DNA from: Lentzea kentuckyensis
GTDB lineage: Bacteria; Actinomycetota; Actinomycetes; Mycobacteriales; Pseudonocardiaceae
Reading direction: 5' to 3'
NCBI RefSeq assembly: GCF_002150765.1
Contig: NZ_MUYM01000016.1
Location: forward strand, 1 to 64,000
DNA: 64,000 nucleotides
Of the stretch, positions 19,431 through 28,164 are shown one piece after another. The notes under the pieces are model-generated. The model was not told where the DNA came from, ran no database searches, and worked only from the letters and a program-made list of their open reading frames with translations. A program made the translations under genes and the position numbers. Each line of letters starts with the position of its first letter. Positions within the stretch are counted from its first letter, which is position 1.

Positions 19431-19440
19431 GACACCCACA

Positions 19441-20895
19441 CTAGCGCCGCACTCCGACAGGCAGCAGGTACTGATCTTCCGGAATGCCCGAGTTGCGGAA
19501 CCAGGCCTGGAAGAAACCGTCCAGCTGCTGCCCGGAGACCTTCTTGAAGAGGTTCTCGAACTCCGGCCAGGACGCGTTGCCGTCACGGTGCTCGGCCGTC
19601 CACGTCTGCAGGGTCTTGAAGAACACGTCGTCGCCGACCTGCTTGCGCAGCGCGTGCATCCCCATGAGGCCCTTGTCGTAGACGCCTCGGAACTCGTTGC
19701 CCTTGCCCATGTCGTAGAGCTTCGGCGCCCAGAACGACGACCTCTTGCGCAGCTCCTCCACGCGGTTGCGGTAGCGCTCGTCGAGGTTCGTGCCCTCCTT
19801 CTCCAGCCACATCCACTGGGAGTAGGACGCCAGGCACTCGTTCAGGCAGATGTCCGCCCAGTTCGAGATCGTCACCGAGTCGCCGAACCACTGGTGGGCG
19901 TTCTCGTGCACGACCGTCTCCAGGTCGGCCCACGACGCGTAGATCGGCCGGGTCTGGGTCTCCAGCGAGAACCCGATCTGGTCGGCCACCCAGATGCTGC
20001 CGGCGGCGCGCTGCGGGTACGGGCCGAACTTCGTCTCCAGGTAGGCGATGATCTCCGGCATCTCCGCCTGCAGCGGCTTCTTCTGCCCAGACGTGCCGGG
20101 GGCGTACGCGTCGAGCACCGGGGTGCCGTTCGGCAGCTTCGAGCGGACGATCTCGAACTTGTCGATGGCCACGGTGACCAGGTAGGTCGCGAGCGGCGTC
20201 TCCTCCGACCAGTTGAACGTCGTCCAGCCGCCGTCGCGCGTCACCGGGCCCTCGAGGCCGTTCGAGACCGCAGTCCAGCCGTCCGGGACGCGGGCCGCGA
20301 GCTTCAGGGCCGCCTTGTCGCGCGGGGTGTCGTTGGCCGGGAACCAGGACGTCGCGGAGTGCGGCTGACCTGCGGCGAAAGCCCCGCCGGTAGACGAGAT
20401 CTGCCAGCCGCTGCGGCCCAGGGAGGCGTCGGCGACGGCCTTGGGCTCACCGCCGTAGGTGACGACCGCGGTGAACGGCTTGGACTTGGCGAGCGGTGCG
20501 GAGGGCGTGATCACCAGCTCGTGGTCGCCTTCCTGCGCGAACTTCGCGGGCTGACCGCCGACCTTCACGTCGCTGACCTTCAGGCCCTCCAGGTCGAGGT
20601 TGAACCTCGACAGGTCCGCGGTGGCGGTCGCGTTGATCGTCGCGACGCCCTGCAGCTGCTTCGACTGCGGGTCGTACGTGATCGTCAGGTCGTAGAGCGT
20701 GACGTCGTAACCGCTGTTGCCGTCCGTCGGGTAGTACGCGTCGCCCGCGCCGGCACCGGCCTCCACGGCGGCCGCCGCGGACGTTTCCTGACGCTGCTGC
20801 TGCGCGGGGTCGCCACTCGGCGTGCGGAACACGACGAGAAGGCCGGCGACGAGCACGAGCAACACCAGGGCGATCAGGTACGGACGGGCCTTCAT
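19441..20895 (-). CDS. M1-family metallopeptidase, membrane-anchored
   Basis: This 484-residue secreted or anchored aminopeptidase-like enzyme has N-terminal signal anchor YLIALVLLVLVAGLLVVF, a Gln/Ala-rich linker, a beta-rich N-domain starting YDVTLYDLTITYD, and the gluzincin motif HENAHQWFGDS with the third ligand in CLNECLASY. The usual GAMEN exopeptidase loop is not recognisable, so specificity is open. Start ATG 20895; an alternative ATG at 20907 exists. It heads a peptidase-mhuD-sirtuin gene string. The divergent hydrolase starts only 17 bp away. Confidence 0.9.
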   Translation of the reverse strand: MKARPYLIALVLLVLVAGLLVVFRTPSGDPAQQQRQETSAAAAVEAGAGAGDAYYPTDGNSGYDVTLYDLTITYDPQSKQLQGVATINATATADLSRFNLDLEGLKVSDVKVGGQPAKFAQEGDHELVITPSAPLAKSKPFTAVVTYGGEPKAVADASLGRSGWQISSTGGAFAAGQPHSATSWFPANDTPRDKAALKLAARVPDGWTAVSNGLEGPVTRDGGWTTFNWSEETPLATYLVTVAIDKFEIVRSKLPNGTPVLDAYAPGTSGQKKPLQAEMPEIIAYLETKFGPYPQRAAGSIWVADQIGFSLETQTRPIYASWADLETVVHENAHQWFGDSVTISNWADICLNECLASYSQWMWLEKEGTNLDERYRNRVEELRKRSSFWAPKLYDMGKGNEFRGVYDKGLMGMHALRKQVGDDVFFKTLQTWTAEHRDGNASWPEFENLFKKVSGQQLDGFFQAWFRNSGIPEDQYLLPVGVRR

Positions 20896-20911
20896 GCGTT
20901 TAATCATCCCT

Positions 20912-21658
20912 GTGTCGGTGGTGGAGTTCGGCGGAACGGGGCAAGGCGTGCTGCTCCTGCACGGCCTGATGAGCAGGGCCACCGCATGGTGGCCGGTCGC
21001 GCAGTGGCTCAAACCCTTCGGCCGTGTCGTCGGGATCGACCAGCGCGGGCACGGCAGAAACCCGCAACGGGGACCGTTTCGCACCGAGGACTTCGTCGCC
21101 GACGCCGCTGCCGCCATCGAGGACCTGGACCTCGGGCCCGCTGTCGTGATCGGGCACTCCATGGGCGGGCTGCACGCGTGGTGTCTCGCGGCGGCCCGTC
21201 CGGACCTGGTGCGCGCGATTGTGGTCGAGGACTTCGCCCCGGACAACAGGGGCAGGACCATCGACGAGTGGAAATGGCTCTTCGACGCCTGGCCGGTGCC
21301 GTTTCAGTCGCTCGGACATGTGACGGAGTTCTTCGGCGCGCCGCTGTTCGCCGAGTACTTCGAGGAACGTGAGGACGGCTGGCACCTGATCGCCGCGATG
21401 GACGACCTCTACGAGATCGCGGCCGAGTGGGGCACGCGGGCGTACTGGGACCAGATCGACCGGGTGAAGTGCCCGTCGCTGGTCATCGAGGCAGGTCAGG
21501 GCGGCCAGTTGCCGGGGCAGATGAAGGAGGCGGCGCGGCGTTCGGATGGCCAGTACCTCTACGTGCCGGAAGCCGGACACGTGGTGCACGCCAGCGCGCC
21601 GTGGGTCTACCGCGGTGCGGTGGAGGCCTTTTTGAGCGCGTCGATCTCGCCGGTCTGA
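20912..21658 (+). CDS. Alpha/beta-fold hydrolase
   Basis: This 248-residue hydrolase has the oxyanion region LLLHGLMSRA, the nucleophile elbow GHSMGG and a late catalytic His in PEAGHVVHASAP. It occupies the position of the mycobacterial hydrolase between mutY and mhuD (recalled as Rv3591c). The substrate is unknown. The start is uncertain: GTG 20912 gives a compact N-terminus, while the in-frame ATG 20894 would overlap the divergent peptidase start codon. Its 3' end overlaps the convergent 2H phosphoesterase gene by 52 bp. Confidence 0.87.
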   Translation: MSVVEFGGTGQGVLLLHGLMSRATAWWPVAQWLKPFGRVVGIDQRGHGRNPQRGPFRTEDFVADAAAAIEDLDLGPAVVIGHSMGGLHAWCLAAARPDLVRAIVVEDFAPDNRGRTIDEWKWLFDAWPVPFQSLGHVTEFFGAPLFAEYFEEREDGWHLIAAMDDLYEIAAEWGTRAYWDQIDRVKCPSLVIEAGQGGQLPGQMKEAARRSDGQYLYVPEAGHVVHASAPWVYRGAVEAFLSASISPV

Positions 21659-22116
21659 GTGTCGACGATCGACACCTCACGGACTTTCGCGCGGATCGGC
21701 TCGACCGGGAACACCTTCGCGAACGCCGCCTTCATGGCGTCGTCGTCGATGCCCTGGGCGAGTGTGCAGTGCGGCACCCAGCTGCCGGGCAGGTAGTACG
21801 CGCTCGGGTTCTTCACGTGGCCCGCCAGCACGTCGTGGATCGCCGAGTGCACGGCCAGCAGCTCGGCGTCGACCACGGCGGCGAGCATCAGCACGTTGTC
21901 GACCGTGGAGAACGTGCTGAGCGTGTGCAGCCAGAGGTCCGGCATCCACAGCCGCTCCAGGTCCTCGCGCAGTTCCTTGCGGACCTTGGGGCCGATGGTG
22001 CTCGCGACGGCGTACGTCAGGTGCGGCGGGTACTCGTGCTTCGCGCCAACGCGCCGTTGCAGCTCACGGACCTTGGCGTCCGCCTCGTCGTCGAAGAACG
22101 CCACCAGCGCGTGCAT
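21607..22116 (-). CDS. 2H phosphoesterase (2'-5' RNA ligase family)
   Basis: This 169-residue protein has the two HxT motifs of the 2H superfamily, HLTYAV and HCTLAQ, spaced about 90 residues apart. Family members open or close 2'-5' or cyclic phosphodiester bonds in RNA and small cyclic nucleotides. ATG 22116 shares one base with the mutY stop (TGATG), which indicates coupled translation with the DNA-repair enzyme upstream. Confidence 0.85.
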   Translation of the reverse strand: MHALVAFFDDEADAKVRELQRRVGAKHEYPPHLTYAVASTIGPKVRKELREDLERLWMPDLWLHTLSTFSTVDNVLMLAAVVDAELLAVHSAIHDVLAGHVKNPSAYYLPGSWVPHCTLAQGIDDDAMKAAFAKVFPVEPIRAKVREVSIVDTQTGEIDALKKASTAPR

Positions 22117-22994
22117 CAGTGCTCTCCAGGTAGGGCGAACAGGCCGTCCCGCGTCTGCTCCAGCAACCCGTCGTCGAGCAACGAGACCAGGCACTTCTCC
22201 CGCTGCGTGATGTCGTGCCAGACCAGGTCGAGCTGCGCCCTGGGCACCGGTCCTGGTGCCCCGCGCAGCACGTCCAGCAGCTTGCCCCGCACCTGCCGGT
22301 CGGTCCCGGCGAACTGCTGCACCTTCTTCGCCGGCCCCGCGTAGGCAGGCCGTCCGGCCAGTTGCCACGCGCACTCGGTGTACAGGGGACAGTCGGCGCA
22401 CTTCTGGTTCTTGGCCGTGCAGATCAACGCCCCGAGCTCCATCAACGCCGCCGAGAACACCGCGGCGTCGTCCTGGGCCTCCGGGAGGATCGCTTCGACG
22501 TCCCGCAGATCGCGCTTGGTCGACGGCGGCCCGGCATCACCGGCGCCGTGCACCGCGCGAGCCACCACGCGCCGGACGTTCGTGTCGACGACAGCGCACT
22601 TCTGCCCGTACGCGAACGTGGCCACCGCACGAGCCGTGTAGCTGCCGATGCCGGGCAACGACTCCAGCGTTTCGATGTCCGACGGCACCACATCGCCGTG
22701 ATCGCGCGCGATGGCGGTAGCGGCCTCGTGCAGCCTTAACGCGCGCCGGGGGTAGCCGAGCTTGCCCCACATCCGCAGCACCTCGCCCTGGGAGGCGGCG
22801 GCCATCGCGGACGGCACCGGCCACTTCGCCAGCCACTCGTGCCAGATCGGTTCGACGCGGGCGACCGGCGTCTGCTGCAGCATGATCTCGCTGACCAGCA
22901 CACCCCAGGCGGTGCAGGTGGGACGGCGCCACGGCAGGTCGCGGGCGGCGGTGTCCCACCAGCCCAGCAGCAACTCGTGATTCATCGCCGCCAT
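22116..22994 (-). CDS. mutY: A/G-specific adenine DNA glycosylase
   Basis: MutY removes adenine mispaired with 8-oxoguanine. The 292-residue protein has the catalytic Glu in SEIMLQQTPV, the helix-hairpin-helix LPGIGSYTARAVATF, the catalytic Asp in VVDTNVRRV and the 4Fe-4S motif C-x6-C-x2-C-x5-C (CTAKNQKCADCPLYTEC). It is shorter than E. coli MutY at the C-terminal MutT-like domain. The start is ATG 22994 or ATG 22985; both keep the fold. A palindromic repeat lies just upstream (23005-23055). Confidence 0.96.
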   Translation of the reverse strand: MAAMNHELLLGWWDTAARDLPWRRPTCTAWGVLVSEIMLQQTPVARVEPIWHEWLAKWPVPSAMAAASQGEVLRMWGKLGYPRRALRLHEAATAIARDHGDVVPSDIETLESLPGIGSYTARAVATFAYGQKCAVVDTNVRRVVARAVHGAGDAGPPSTKRDLRDVEAILPEAQDDAAVFSAALMELGALICTAKNQKCADCPLYTECAWQLAGRPAYAGPAKKVQQFAGTDRQVRGKLLDVLRGAPGPVPRAQLDLVWHDITQREKCLVSLLDDGLLEQTRDGLFALPGEH

Positions 22995-23004
22995 TCTCGC
23001 AAAT

Positions 23005-23055
23005 GCACGCGGGGAGCTTTCGTTCACTTCGAGTGCACGAAAGGCCCCCGCGTGC
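23005..23055. repeat. Palindromic intergenic repeat, copy 1
   Basis: Two 24-base arms (23005-23028 and 23032-23055, 21 of 24 paired) around a 3-base TCG loop, starting GCACGCGGGGAGC. It lies between the carbonic anhydrase stop and the mutY start. Closely related copies occur at 48721-48771 and 56970-57020. Confidence 0.9.
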
Positions 23056-23062
23056 GGGAAAA

Positions 23063-23575
23063 TCAGGCGGCTTGCGTCTCGGCGGCGTCGACCTCGCGGA
23101 GTTCGCCGGTGTGCACGTCGTAGACGAACCCGCGGATCTTGTCCGTGTGCGGGATGAACGGGCTGCGGCGCAGGCGGGCCATGGAGCCGCGCACGCTCTG
23201 CTCGACCACCTTGAACGCCTCGACCGCCCAGGTCGGGCGCAGGCCGGTGTCGGCCTCCAGTTCGTCCTTGAAGTCGTCCTCGGTCACCATCTCGAGGCCG
23301 CAGTTCGTGTGGTGCACCAGCAGCACCTCGCGCGTGCCGAGCTTGCGCTGGCTGAGCGCCAGCGAGCGGATCATGTCGTCGGTGACGACTCCACCCGCGT
23401 TGCGCAGCACGTGCGCCTCACCCTGCTTCAACCCGAAGATCTCGAACACCCGGATGCGCGAGTCCATGCAGGTCAGAATCGCCACCTGCAGGGACGGCTT
23501 CGCGGACGAACGGTCTCCGGGAACCACGTTCCCGAGCTCGTAGTTCCGCTTGAGCAGTTCGTCGATCGCGGTCAT
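23063..23575 (-). CDS. Beta-class carbonic anhydrase
   Basis: This enzyme hydrates CO2. The 170-residue protein has the zinc and catalytic dyad motif CMDSR, the second zinc-ligand region LLVHHTNCGLEM and RNAGGVVTDDMIRSL. It resembles the M. tuberculosis CanA type (Rv1284, recalled) more than CanB, which is the anhydrase at the syntenic position next to mutY in that species. ATG 23575 has GGAGGG just upstream, in preference to the ATG four codons earlier. It is upstream of mutY in the same direction. Confidence 0.94.
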   Translation of the reverse strand: MTAIDELLKRNYELGNVVPGDRSSAKPSLQVAILTCMDSRIRVFEIFGLKQGEAHVLRNAGGVVTDDMIRSLALSQRKLGTREVLLVHHTNCGLEMVTEDDFKDELEADTGLRPTWAVEAFKVVEQSVRGSMARLRRSPFIPHTDKIRGFVYDVHTGELREVDAAETQAA

Positions 23576-23727
23576 GACACCCTCCATGGCCTACCGGCGG
23601 ACCCCTGCGTCGATTGGAACCGGAGTTAGCAGGCGTTCACAAGGGGAAGAGGGTCAATATCACGTTCACCGGATCGAGCGATGCTCGCCTACCGCTGGAT
23701 TCCACCTGGTCGGGCTACGTTCGGGCC

Positions 23728-24396
23728 GTGATCGAGCCCACAGGTCCGCTGCCGTCCACGGTGTACTGGCGCCGCCGCATCGCCGCGATCGGGGCCGCCC
23801 TGGCCACACTGCTGCTCGTGATCTGGATCGTCGGGATGTTCGGCTCGGACGATCCGCAACCCCAGCCTGCCAACGCCGCCGCGGCGTCGTCGTCGAACCC
23901 GCCGCCCAGCATGTCCGAGCAGGCGTCCGCGTCGTCCTCGACCACCCCGCCGCCGACGCAGACCACGCCGCCGGCTCCGCCGCCACCGCCTCCCGGGCCG
24001 CCGCAGCCCTGCCCGGACGACGTGATCGGGGTCGTGGCGAAGGCCAACAAGCCCTTCTACACCGTCGGTGACCAGCCGGAACTGTCGATGGACGTGGCCA
24101 ACAACGGGCCGGTGCCGTGCATCAAGGACATCGGGCGCCAGCATCGCGAGCTCACCGTGCTGAGCGCTGACGGGGCGACGTTGCTGTGGTCCAGCAACCA
24201 CTGCCTGGCGACCGCGGGCACCGAGGTGCGGGTCATGCAGCCCAAGGAGATCTTCAACTACGGCACGAAGTGGGCGGGCTCCACCTCGCAGCCGGGGTGC
24301 GGTGCGCACACCCGGCTGGGGCCCGGCGACTACCTGCTGGTGGCGAAGCTGGCCGGAAAGGCCAGCTCACCAGTGGTGTTCAGGTTGGAATACTGA
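23728..24396 (+). CDS. Membrane-anchored protein with proline-rich linker (Rv3587c-like)
   Basis: This 222-residue protein has a short basic N-terminus ending YWRRR, one membrane helix (about residues 21-41, IAAIGAALATLLLVIWIVGMF), a Ser/Pro/Thr linker with a PPAPPPPPPGPP run and a C-terminal beta domain with four cysteines (CPDDV, PCIKD, HCLA, GCGAH). The beta domain looks extracytoplasmic and disulfide-bonded. I recall Rv3587c of M. tuberculosis as having this layout and position beside canB and mutY. GTG 23728 is chosen for its fit to that N-terminus. The function is unknown. Confidence 0.8.
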   Translation: MIEPTGPLPSTVYWRRRIAAIGAALATLLLVIWIVGMFGSDDPQPQPANAAAASSSNPPPSMSEQASASSSTTPPPTQTTPPAPPPPPPGPPQPCPDDVIGVVAKANKPFYTVGDQPELSMDVANNGPVPCIKDIGRQHRELTVLSADGATLLWSSNHCLATAGTEVRVMQPKEIFNYGTKWAGSTSQPGCGAHTRLGPGDYLLVAKLAGKASSPVVFRLEY

Positions 24397-24399
24397 GCC

Positions 24400-25503
24400 T
24401 CACGGCCCGAACCAACGCTCCTCGGCACCGCCGCGCGGCCCCGCCGAGGTCTTGCCGATGATCAGCTCGGTCGCGAGGTTCACCGACCGCGGCCGCGACC
24501 GCTCGCTCGCGTCGAGCAGCAGCTTGCCCGCCGCCCGGCCCTTCTCCAGCACCGGCTGACGAACCGTCGTGAGCCCGGCCTCCTCGCCGGCGCGGATGCC
24601 GTCGAAGCCCGTCACCGTGAGGTCGTGCGGCACGCGCAGGCCACGCCGGGCCGCCTCGGTCATCGCGCCGAGCGCCAAGACGTCCGAGGTGCAGATCAAC
24701 GCGGTGATCTGCGGGTCCTTGTCGAGCACCTGGGCCGCGCCGGACGCACCGGAGGCCATGTTGTGGTCGAAGCGCTCGACCACGGGCACCTGCGACCAGT
24801 CGACGCCGGCCTCGCTGAACGCCTCTGCCAGGCCGGACAGGCGGTTGCGCTGCACGTGGAAGTGCGCGGCGTGCTGGCGGTCCGCGGTCACGAAGCCGTC
24901 GTTGCGGTCACGCGCGAGGCGCATGCACACGACGCCCACGCGACGGTGGCCCAGCCCGATCAGGTGCTTCGCGAGCTCGTACATCGCGCCGCGGTCGTCG
25001 ATGCCGACGCGGTCCACGGTGCCGAGGTCCGGCTGGTCGCAGACGACGGTGGGCACCGGGCGCTCCAGCACCGCGGCGAGGTGCGGGTCGTCGTCCGGGA
25101 CCGAGTAGACGACGAAGCCGTCGACACCGGCCCGGTGGACGGACGCGACGTCCTCACGTTCGGGGTTGGCGGGCACCAGCAGCAGGCCGGTCCCCGCGTC
25201 CTCGCACGCCAACGCGAGCCCCTCGAGGAAGCCGATCGCCGCCGGGTCGCGGAACGCGTAGGAGAGGTTCTCGGTGAGCAACAGGCCCACCGCACCGGCC
25301 TTGCGCGTGCGCAACGAGCGCGCCACAGGATCCGGGCCGGGATAACCCAGCCTTCGGGCCGTGTCCAACACCCGCCGCCTCAGCTCGGGGGAGAGCTGGT
25401 CGGGACGGTTGTAGGCGTTGGACACCGTTGTCCGGGAAACGCCCAGCTCAGCGGCCAGAGAGGCCAACGTTGCCGGACGTCGCACATGCATCGACCGCGC
25501 CAT
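24400..25503 (-). CDS. LacI-family transcriptional regulator
   Basis: This is a 367-residue sugar-responsive repressor or activator. The N-terminal helix-turn-helix (TLASLAAELGVSRTTVSNAYNRPDQLS) and hinge helix (DPVARSLRTRKAG) precede a periplasmic-binding-protein-like effector domain (VGLLLTENLSYAF, then LICTSDVLALGAM). The target is not obvious; its own upstream region has a DasR-like palindrome. It is convergent with the Rv3587c-like gene (3 bp between stops) and in tandem with a second LacI gene. Confidence 0.92.
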   Translation of the reverse strand: MARSMHVRRPATLASLAAELGVSRTTVSNAYNRPDQLSPELRRRVLDTARRLGYPGPDPVARSLRTRKAGAVGLLLTENLSYAFRDPAAIGFLEGLALACEDAGTGLLLVPANPEREDVASVHRAGVDGFVVYSVPDDDPHLAAVLERPVPTVVCDQPDLGTVDRVGIDDRGAMYELAKHLIGLGHRRVGVVCMRLARDRNDGFVTADRQHAAHFHVQRNRLSGLAEAFSEAGVDWSQVPVVERFDHNMASGASGAAQVLDKDPQITALICTSDVLALGAMTEAARRGLRVPHDLTVTGFDGIRAGEEAGLTTVRQPVLEKGRAAGKLLLDASERSRPRSVNLATELIIGKTSAGPRGGAEERWFGP

Positions 25504-25605
25504 GAAAGGACCGTAACGGTTCAGAACCAATTCGTGAAGCCAGGGTGACCTGCGTCCCTCAAATGACGCATCCGCGCTGGTTGACCCATCTGCCTTGTTC
25601 AGAAT

Positions 25606-25619
25606 TTGGTCCAGACCAA
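25606..25619. promoter_or_regulatory. DasR-like dre palindrome
   Basis: TTGGTC-CA-GACCAA is a perfect 6-bp-arm palindrome matching 11 of 14 core positions of the DasR site as recalled (CTGGTCTAGACCAC). It lies about 100 bp upstream of the LacI gene that starts at 25503. Whether a DasR orthologue acts here cannot be seen in the window. Confidence 0.45.
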
Positions 25620-25637
25620 TTAGGTCAACAGGTCATC

Positions 25638-26675
25638 TCATTTCGGCGGCGCGGACGATTCCCTCGCGACGAGCCGCGGCCGGAACACGCGGGTGTAGTT
25701 GTCGGTGCCCTGCCTGCGGCGATCCGGGTCCAGGCGCAGCACGAGCTCGTCGATCGCCGCTGCCGCCATCTCCTCGATGGGCTGCGCGAGCGTGGTCAAA
25801 GTGGGCGACGAATAGGCAGCCAGCGGGATGTCGTCGAACCCGACGACGGACAGGTCGTCCGGAATCGAGATCCCCCGTTGGTGAGCCTCACGCATCACGC
25901 CGAGCGCCATGTGGTCGGACGAGCAGATCACCGCGGAGGGCGTCACGGTGTCGAGCAACTGCGCCACGGCCAGTCCGCCACCCTCCGGGCTGAACGGCCC
26001 GTGCGCGACGTACTCCGAACCCGCCGGCAGGTGGTTCTCCTCAAGTGCGGCAGCCCATCCGGCGCGCTTCAGCCGCGACGGCAGCGACCGCGCCGGACCC
26101 GACACGAACCCGATCCGCTCGTGGCCCAGTTCGATCAGGTGCTTGGTGGCCATGTAGCCCGCGAGCTGCTCGTCCACCGTCACGTCGGGCACGTCCAGCG
26201 CGGGCGTGGCACCGTTCAGGAAGACCATGTGGACGCCGTCCGCGACGAGCTTCGCGTAGTAGCTCGGCCGGGGCGCCTGACCGAGCGGCACCTCGACGTT
26301 GGTGATCTCCGGTGACACGAACACCATGCCCTCGACCCCGCGGGCCAGGAGCATCCGGACGTACTCCTCCTCGCCCATCGGGGCGCCGCTGCGGGTGTTG
26401 CACAGCAGTGATGAGTAGCCGAGGCGGGCCGCCCGCGTCTCCAGGGCTTCGGCGAACGCGGGGAAGACCGGGTTCGAGAGCTCGGGCACGAGCAGGCCGA
26501 TCACGCCGGTGCGTTGCAACGCACCGAGCCCGCGCGGGGTGTACGGCATCTCCGCGAGCACCGACAGCACCCGCTGCCGGGTCTCCTCGTTCACACCTGC
26601 GCGCCTGTTGAGGACACGGCTCACGGTCGAGATGGACACCCCGGCTGCCCTGGCGATCTCGGACAGTCCGGACAC
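25638..26675 (-). CDS. LacI-family regulator of the sugar ABC operon (MalR-like)
   Basis: This 345-residue regulator has helix-turn-helix GLSEIARAAGVSISTVSRVLNRRAGV and a sensor domain with GLLVPELSNPVFPAFAEAL and ICSSDHMALGVM, resembling the maltose-type repressors of Streptomyces (recalled). It starts GTG 26675 and is divergent from the sugar-binding protein gene. TTGCAA-type operators lie in the shared 223-bp region. It most likely represses the 26.9-30.0 kb operon until sugar is present. Confidence 0.9.
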   Translation of the reverse strand: MSGLSEIARAAGVSISTVSRVLNRRAGVNEETRQRVLSVLAEMPYTPRGLGALQRTGVIGLLVPELSNPVFPAFAEALETRAARLGYSSLLCNTRSGAPMGEEEYVRMLLARGVEGMVFVSPEITNVEVPLGQAPRPSYYAKLVADGVHMVFLNGATPALDVPDVTVDEQLAGYMATKHLIELGHERIGFVSGPARSLPSRLKRAGWAAALEENHLPAGSEYVAHGPFSPEGGGLAVAQLLDTVTPSAVICSSDHMALGVMREAHQRGISIPDDLSVVGFDDIPLAAYSSPTLTTLAQPIEEMAAAAIDELVLRLDPDRRRQGTDNYTRVFRPRLVARESSAPPK

Positions 26676-26705
26676 GTTGCCTCCCTGGTCACGCCTGGTT
26701 TGGGC

Positions 26706-26849
26706 GCAAGCTTGCCGTGCTCAGAAAAATTTTGCAACGAGTGTTTGCAAGACAGTGCCGTTACGGCTTGGTTACGGACCACGTCTTGACCTGACCATGG
26801 TTCTGGTAGTGAAATCGCCCGCAACATTATCGCAAAAACTTGCAAGACC
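26706..26849. promoter_or_regulatory. Operator cluster upstream of the sugar ABC operon
   Basis: Three TTGCAA-type sites stand out: a perfect palindrome GCAAGCTTGC (26706-26715), TTTTGCAACGAGTGTTTGCA (26730-26749), and GCAAAAACTTGCAAG (26832-26846). Such sites are typical LacI/MalR operators. A possible -35 TTGACC lies at 26786-26791 between them. The arrangement permits repression by looping across about 120 bp. Confidence 0.6.
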
Positions 26850-26898
26850 CCTCGTCTCACCCGGAGATGAGGCCCAGCTGGAGGGAACGGCAGCAACG

Positions 26899-28158
26899 AT
26901 GCGACGGACAACCCTCGTGACCGCCATGGCGACGGGTGTCGCCCTCGTGCTCACCGCCTGCGGGAGCGGCGGATCGAGCAGCAACAGCGGATCCGACTCG
27001 GGCGAAGTGACCTTCTGGGACACCAGTGGCCCCAACGAGAGCCCGGTGTTCACCAAGATCGCGAACGACTGCGCCACGAAGGGCGGTTACAAGGTCAAGA
27101 CCGAGACCGTCGCGTTCGACCAGGCGCTGAACAACTACAAGACCGCCGCGCAGGGCGGTCAGGGGCCGGACGTGTTCCGCTCCGAGGTCGCCTGGGTGCC
27201 GCAGCTCGCGAAGAACGGCCTCGTCGCCGACCTGACCGACACCGACCTCGCCAAGGACACCGGCGACTTCCTCGAGGTCCCGCTGGGTTCCACGAAGTAC
27301 GAGGGCAAGTCCTGGGGCGTTCCGCAGGTCACCGACTCGCTCGCCCTGCTGTACAACAAGAAGAAGCTCGCGGACGCCGGCGTCGAGCCGCCGAAGACGT
27401 GGGACGAGCTCAAGGCCGCGGCCGCCAAGCTCGGCGGCGAGAAGTCGTTCTTCCTCAACAACGACGCGTACTACGCGCTGCCGTTCATCTACGGCGCGGG
27501 CGGCGACCTGGTCGACGCGGACGCCAAGAAGATCGTGGTCAACTCGGACAAGAACGTGAAGGCGCTGCAGACCGCCAAGGGCCTGCTCGACGCCAAGGCC
27601 GCGACGACCGCGCTCGACCCGACGAACTCCTACGCGAACATGCAGGCCGCGTTCTCGTCCGGCGAGGCCGCGATGGTCGTCAACGGTCCGTGGGCCGTCG
27701 CCGACTACCTCAAGGGCGCCGCGTTCACCGACAAGGCGAACCTCGGCATCGCGCCGGTTCCCGGTGACAGCGCGGGCAAGGGCAGCGCACCGGTCGGTGG
27801 CCACGACTACGTGGTCCGCCAGGGCACCAAGGCCAAGCAGTCCTCGATCAAGTTCATCCAGTGCATGAGCTCGGCCGAGTCGCAGGCGCAGGTCGCCAAG
27901 GAGCTCGGCCTGCTGCCGACCCGCAAGTCCGCGTACGGCAACGCCGACGTGAAGGCCAACGCCGTCGTGTCCGCGTTCGAGCCGGTGGCCAAGGCCGCGC
28001 ACGCCCGTCCGTGGATCCCGGAGGGCGGCCAGCTGTTCGACCCGCTGAAGATCGCCTACGCCGACGTGCTGGCCGGCAAGAAGGAGGCCAAGGCGGCGCT
28101 CGACGAGGTCGCCAAGGCCTACAAGGACACCGTCGTCACCGAGTACTCGATCGGCTGA
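26899..28158 (+). CDS. Maltose-type sugar ABC transporter substrate-binding lipoprotein
   Basis: This is a 419-residue family 1 solute-binding protein. The signal peptide ends in the lipobox LTAC (MRRTTLVTAMATGVALVLTAC), followed by a Gly/Ser linker and the binding domain (EVTFWDTSGPNESPVFTKI, FRSEVAWVPQLAKNGLV, MVVNGPWAVADY). It captures an oligosaccharide or disaccharide for the permeases encoded just downstream. The GGAGGG upstream is spaced 13-14 bases from ATG 26899, longer than usual. A hairpin between this gene and the permeases fits the higher expression expected of a binding protein. Confidence 0.93.
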   Translation: MRRTTLVTAMATGVALVLTACGSGGSSSNSGSDSGEVTFWDTSGPNESPVFTKIANDCATKGGYKVKTETVAFDQALNNYKTAAQGGQGPDVFRSEVAWVPQLAKNGLVADLTDTDLAKDTGDFLEVPLGSTKYEGKSWGVPQVTDSLALLYNKKKLADAGVEPPKTWDELKAAAAKLGGEKSFFLNNDAYYALPFIYGAGGDLVDADAKKIVVNSDKNVKALQTAKGLLDAKAATTALDPTNSYANMQAAFSSGEAAMVVNGPWAVADYLKGAAFTDKANLGIAPVPGDSAGKGSAPVGGHDYVVRQGTKAKQSSIKFIQCMSSAESQAQVAKELGLLPTRKSAYGNADVKANAVVSAFEPVAKAAHARPWIPEGGQLFDPLKIAYADVLAGKKEAKAALDEVAKAYKDTVVTEYSIG

Positions 28159-28164
28159 GTGAGC

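Noticed and set aside
23063..23575. Naming the carbonic anhydrase canB from its position beside mutY
   Set aside because: The sequence pattern (CMDSR, RNAGGVVTDD, HHTNCG) fits the recalled CanA type better, so no symbol was given.
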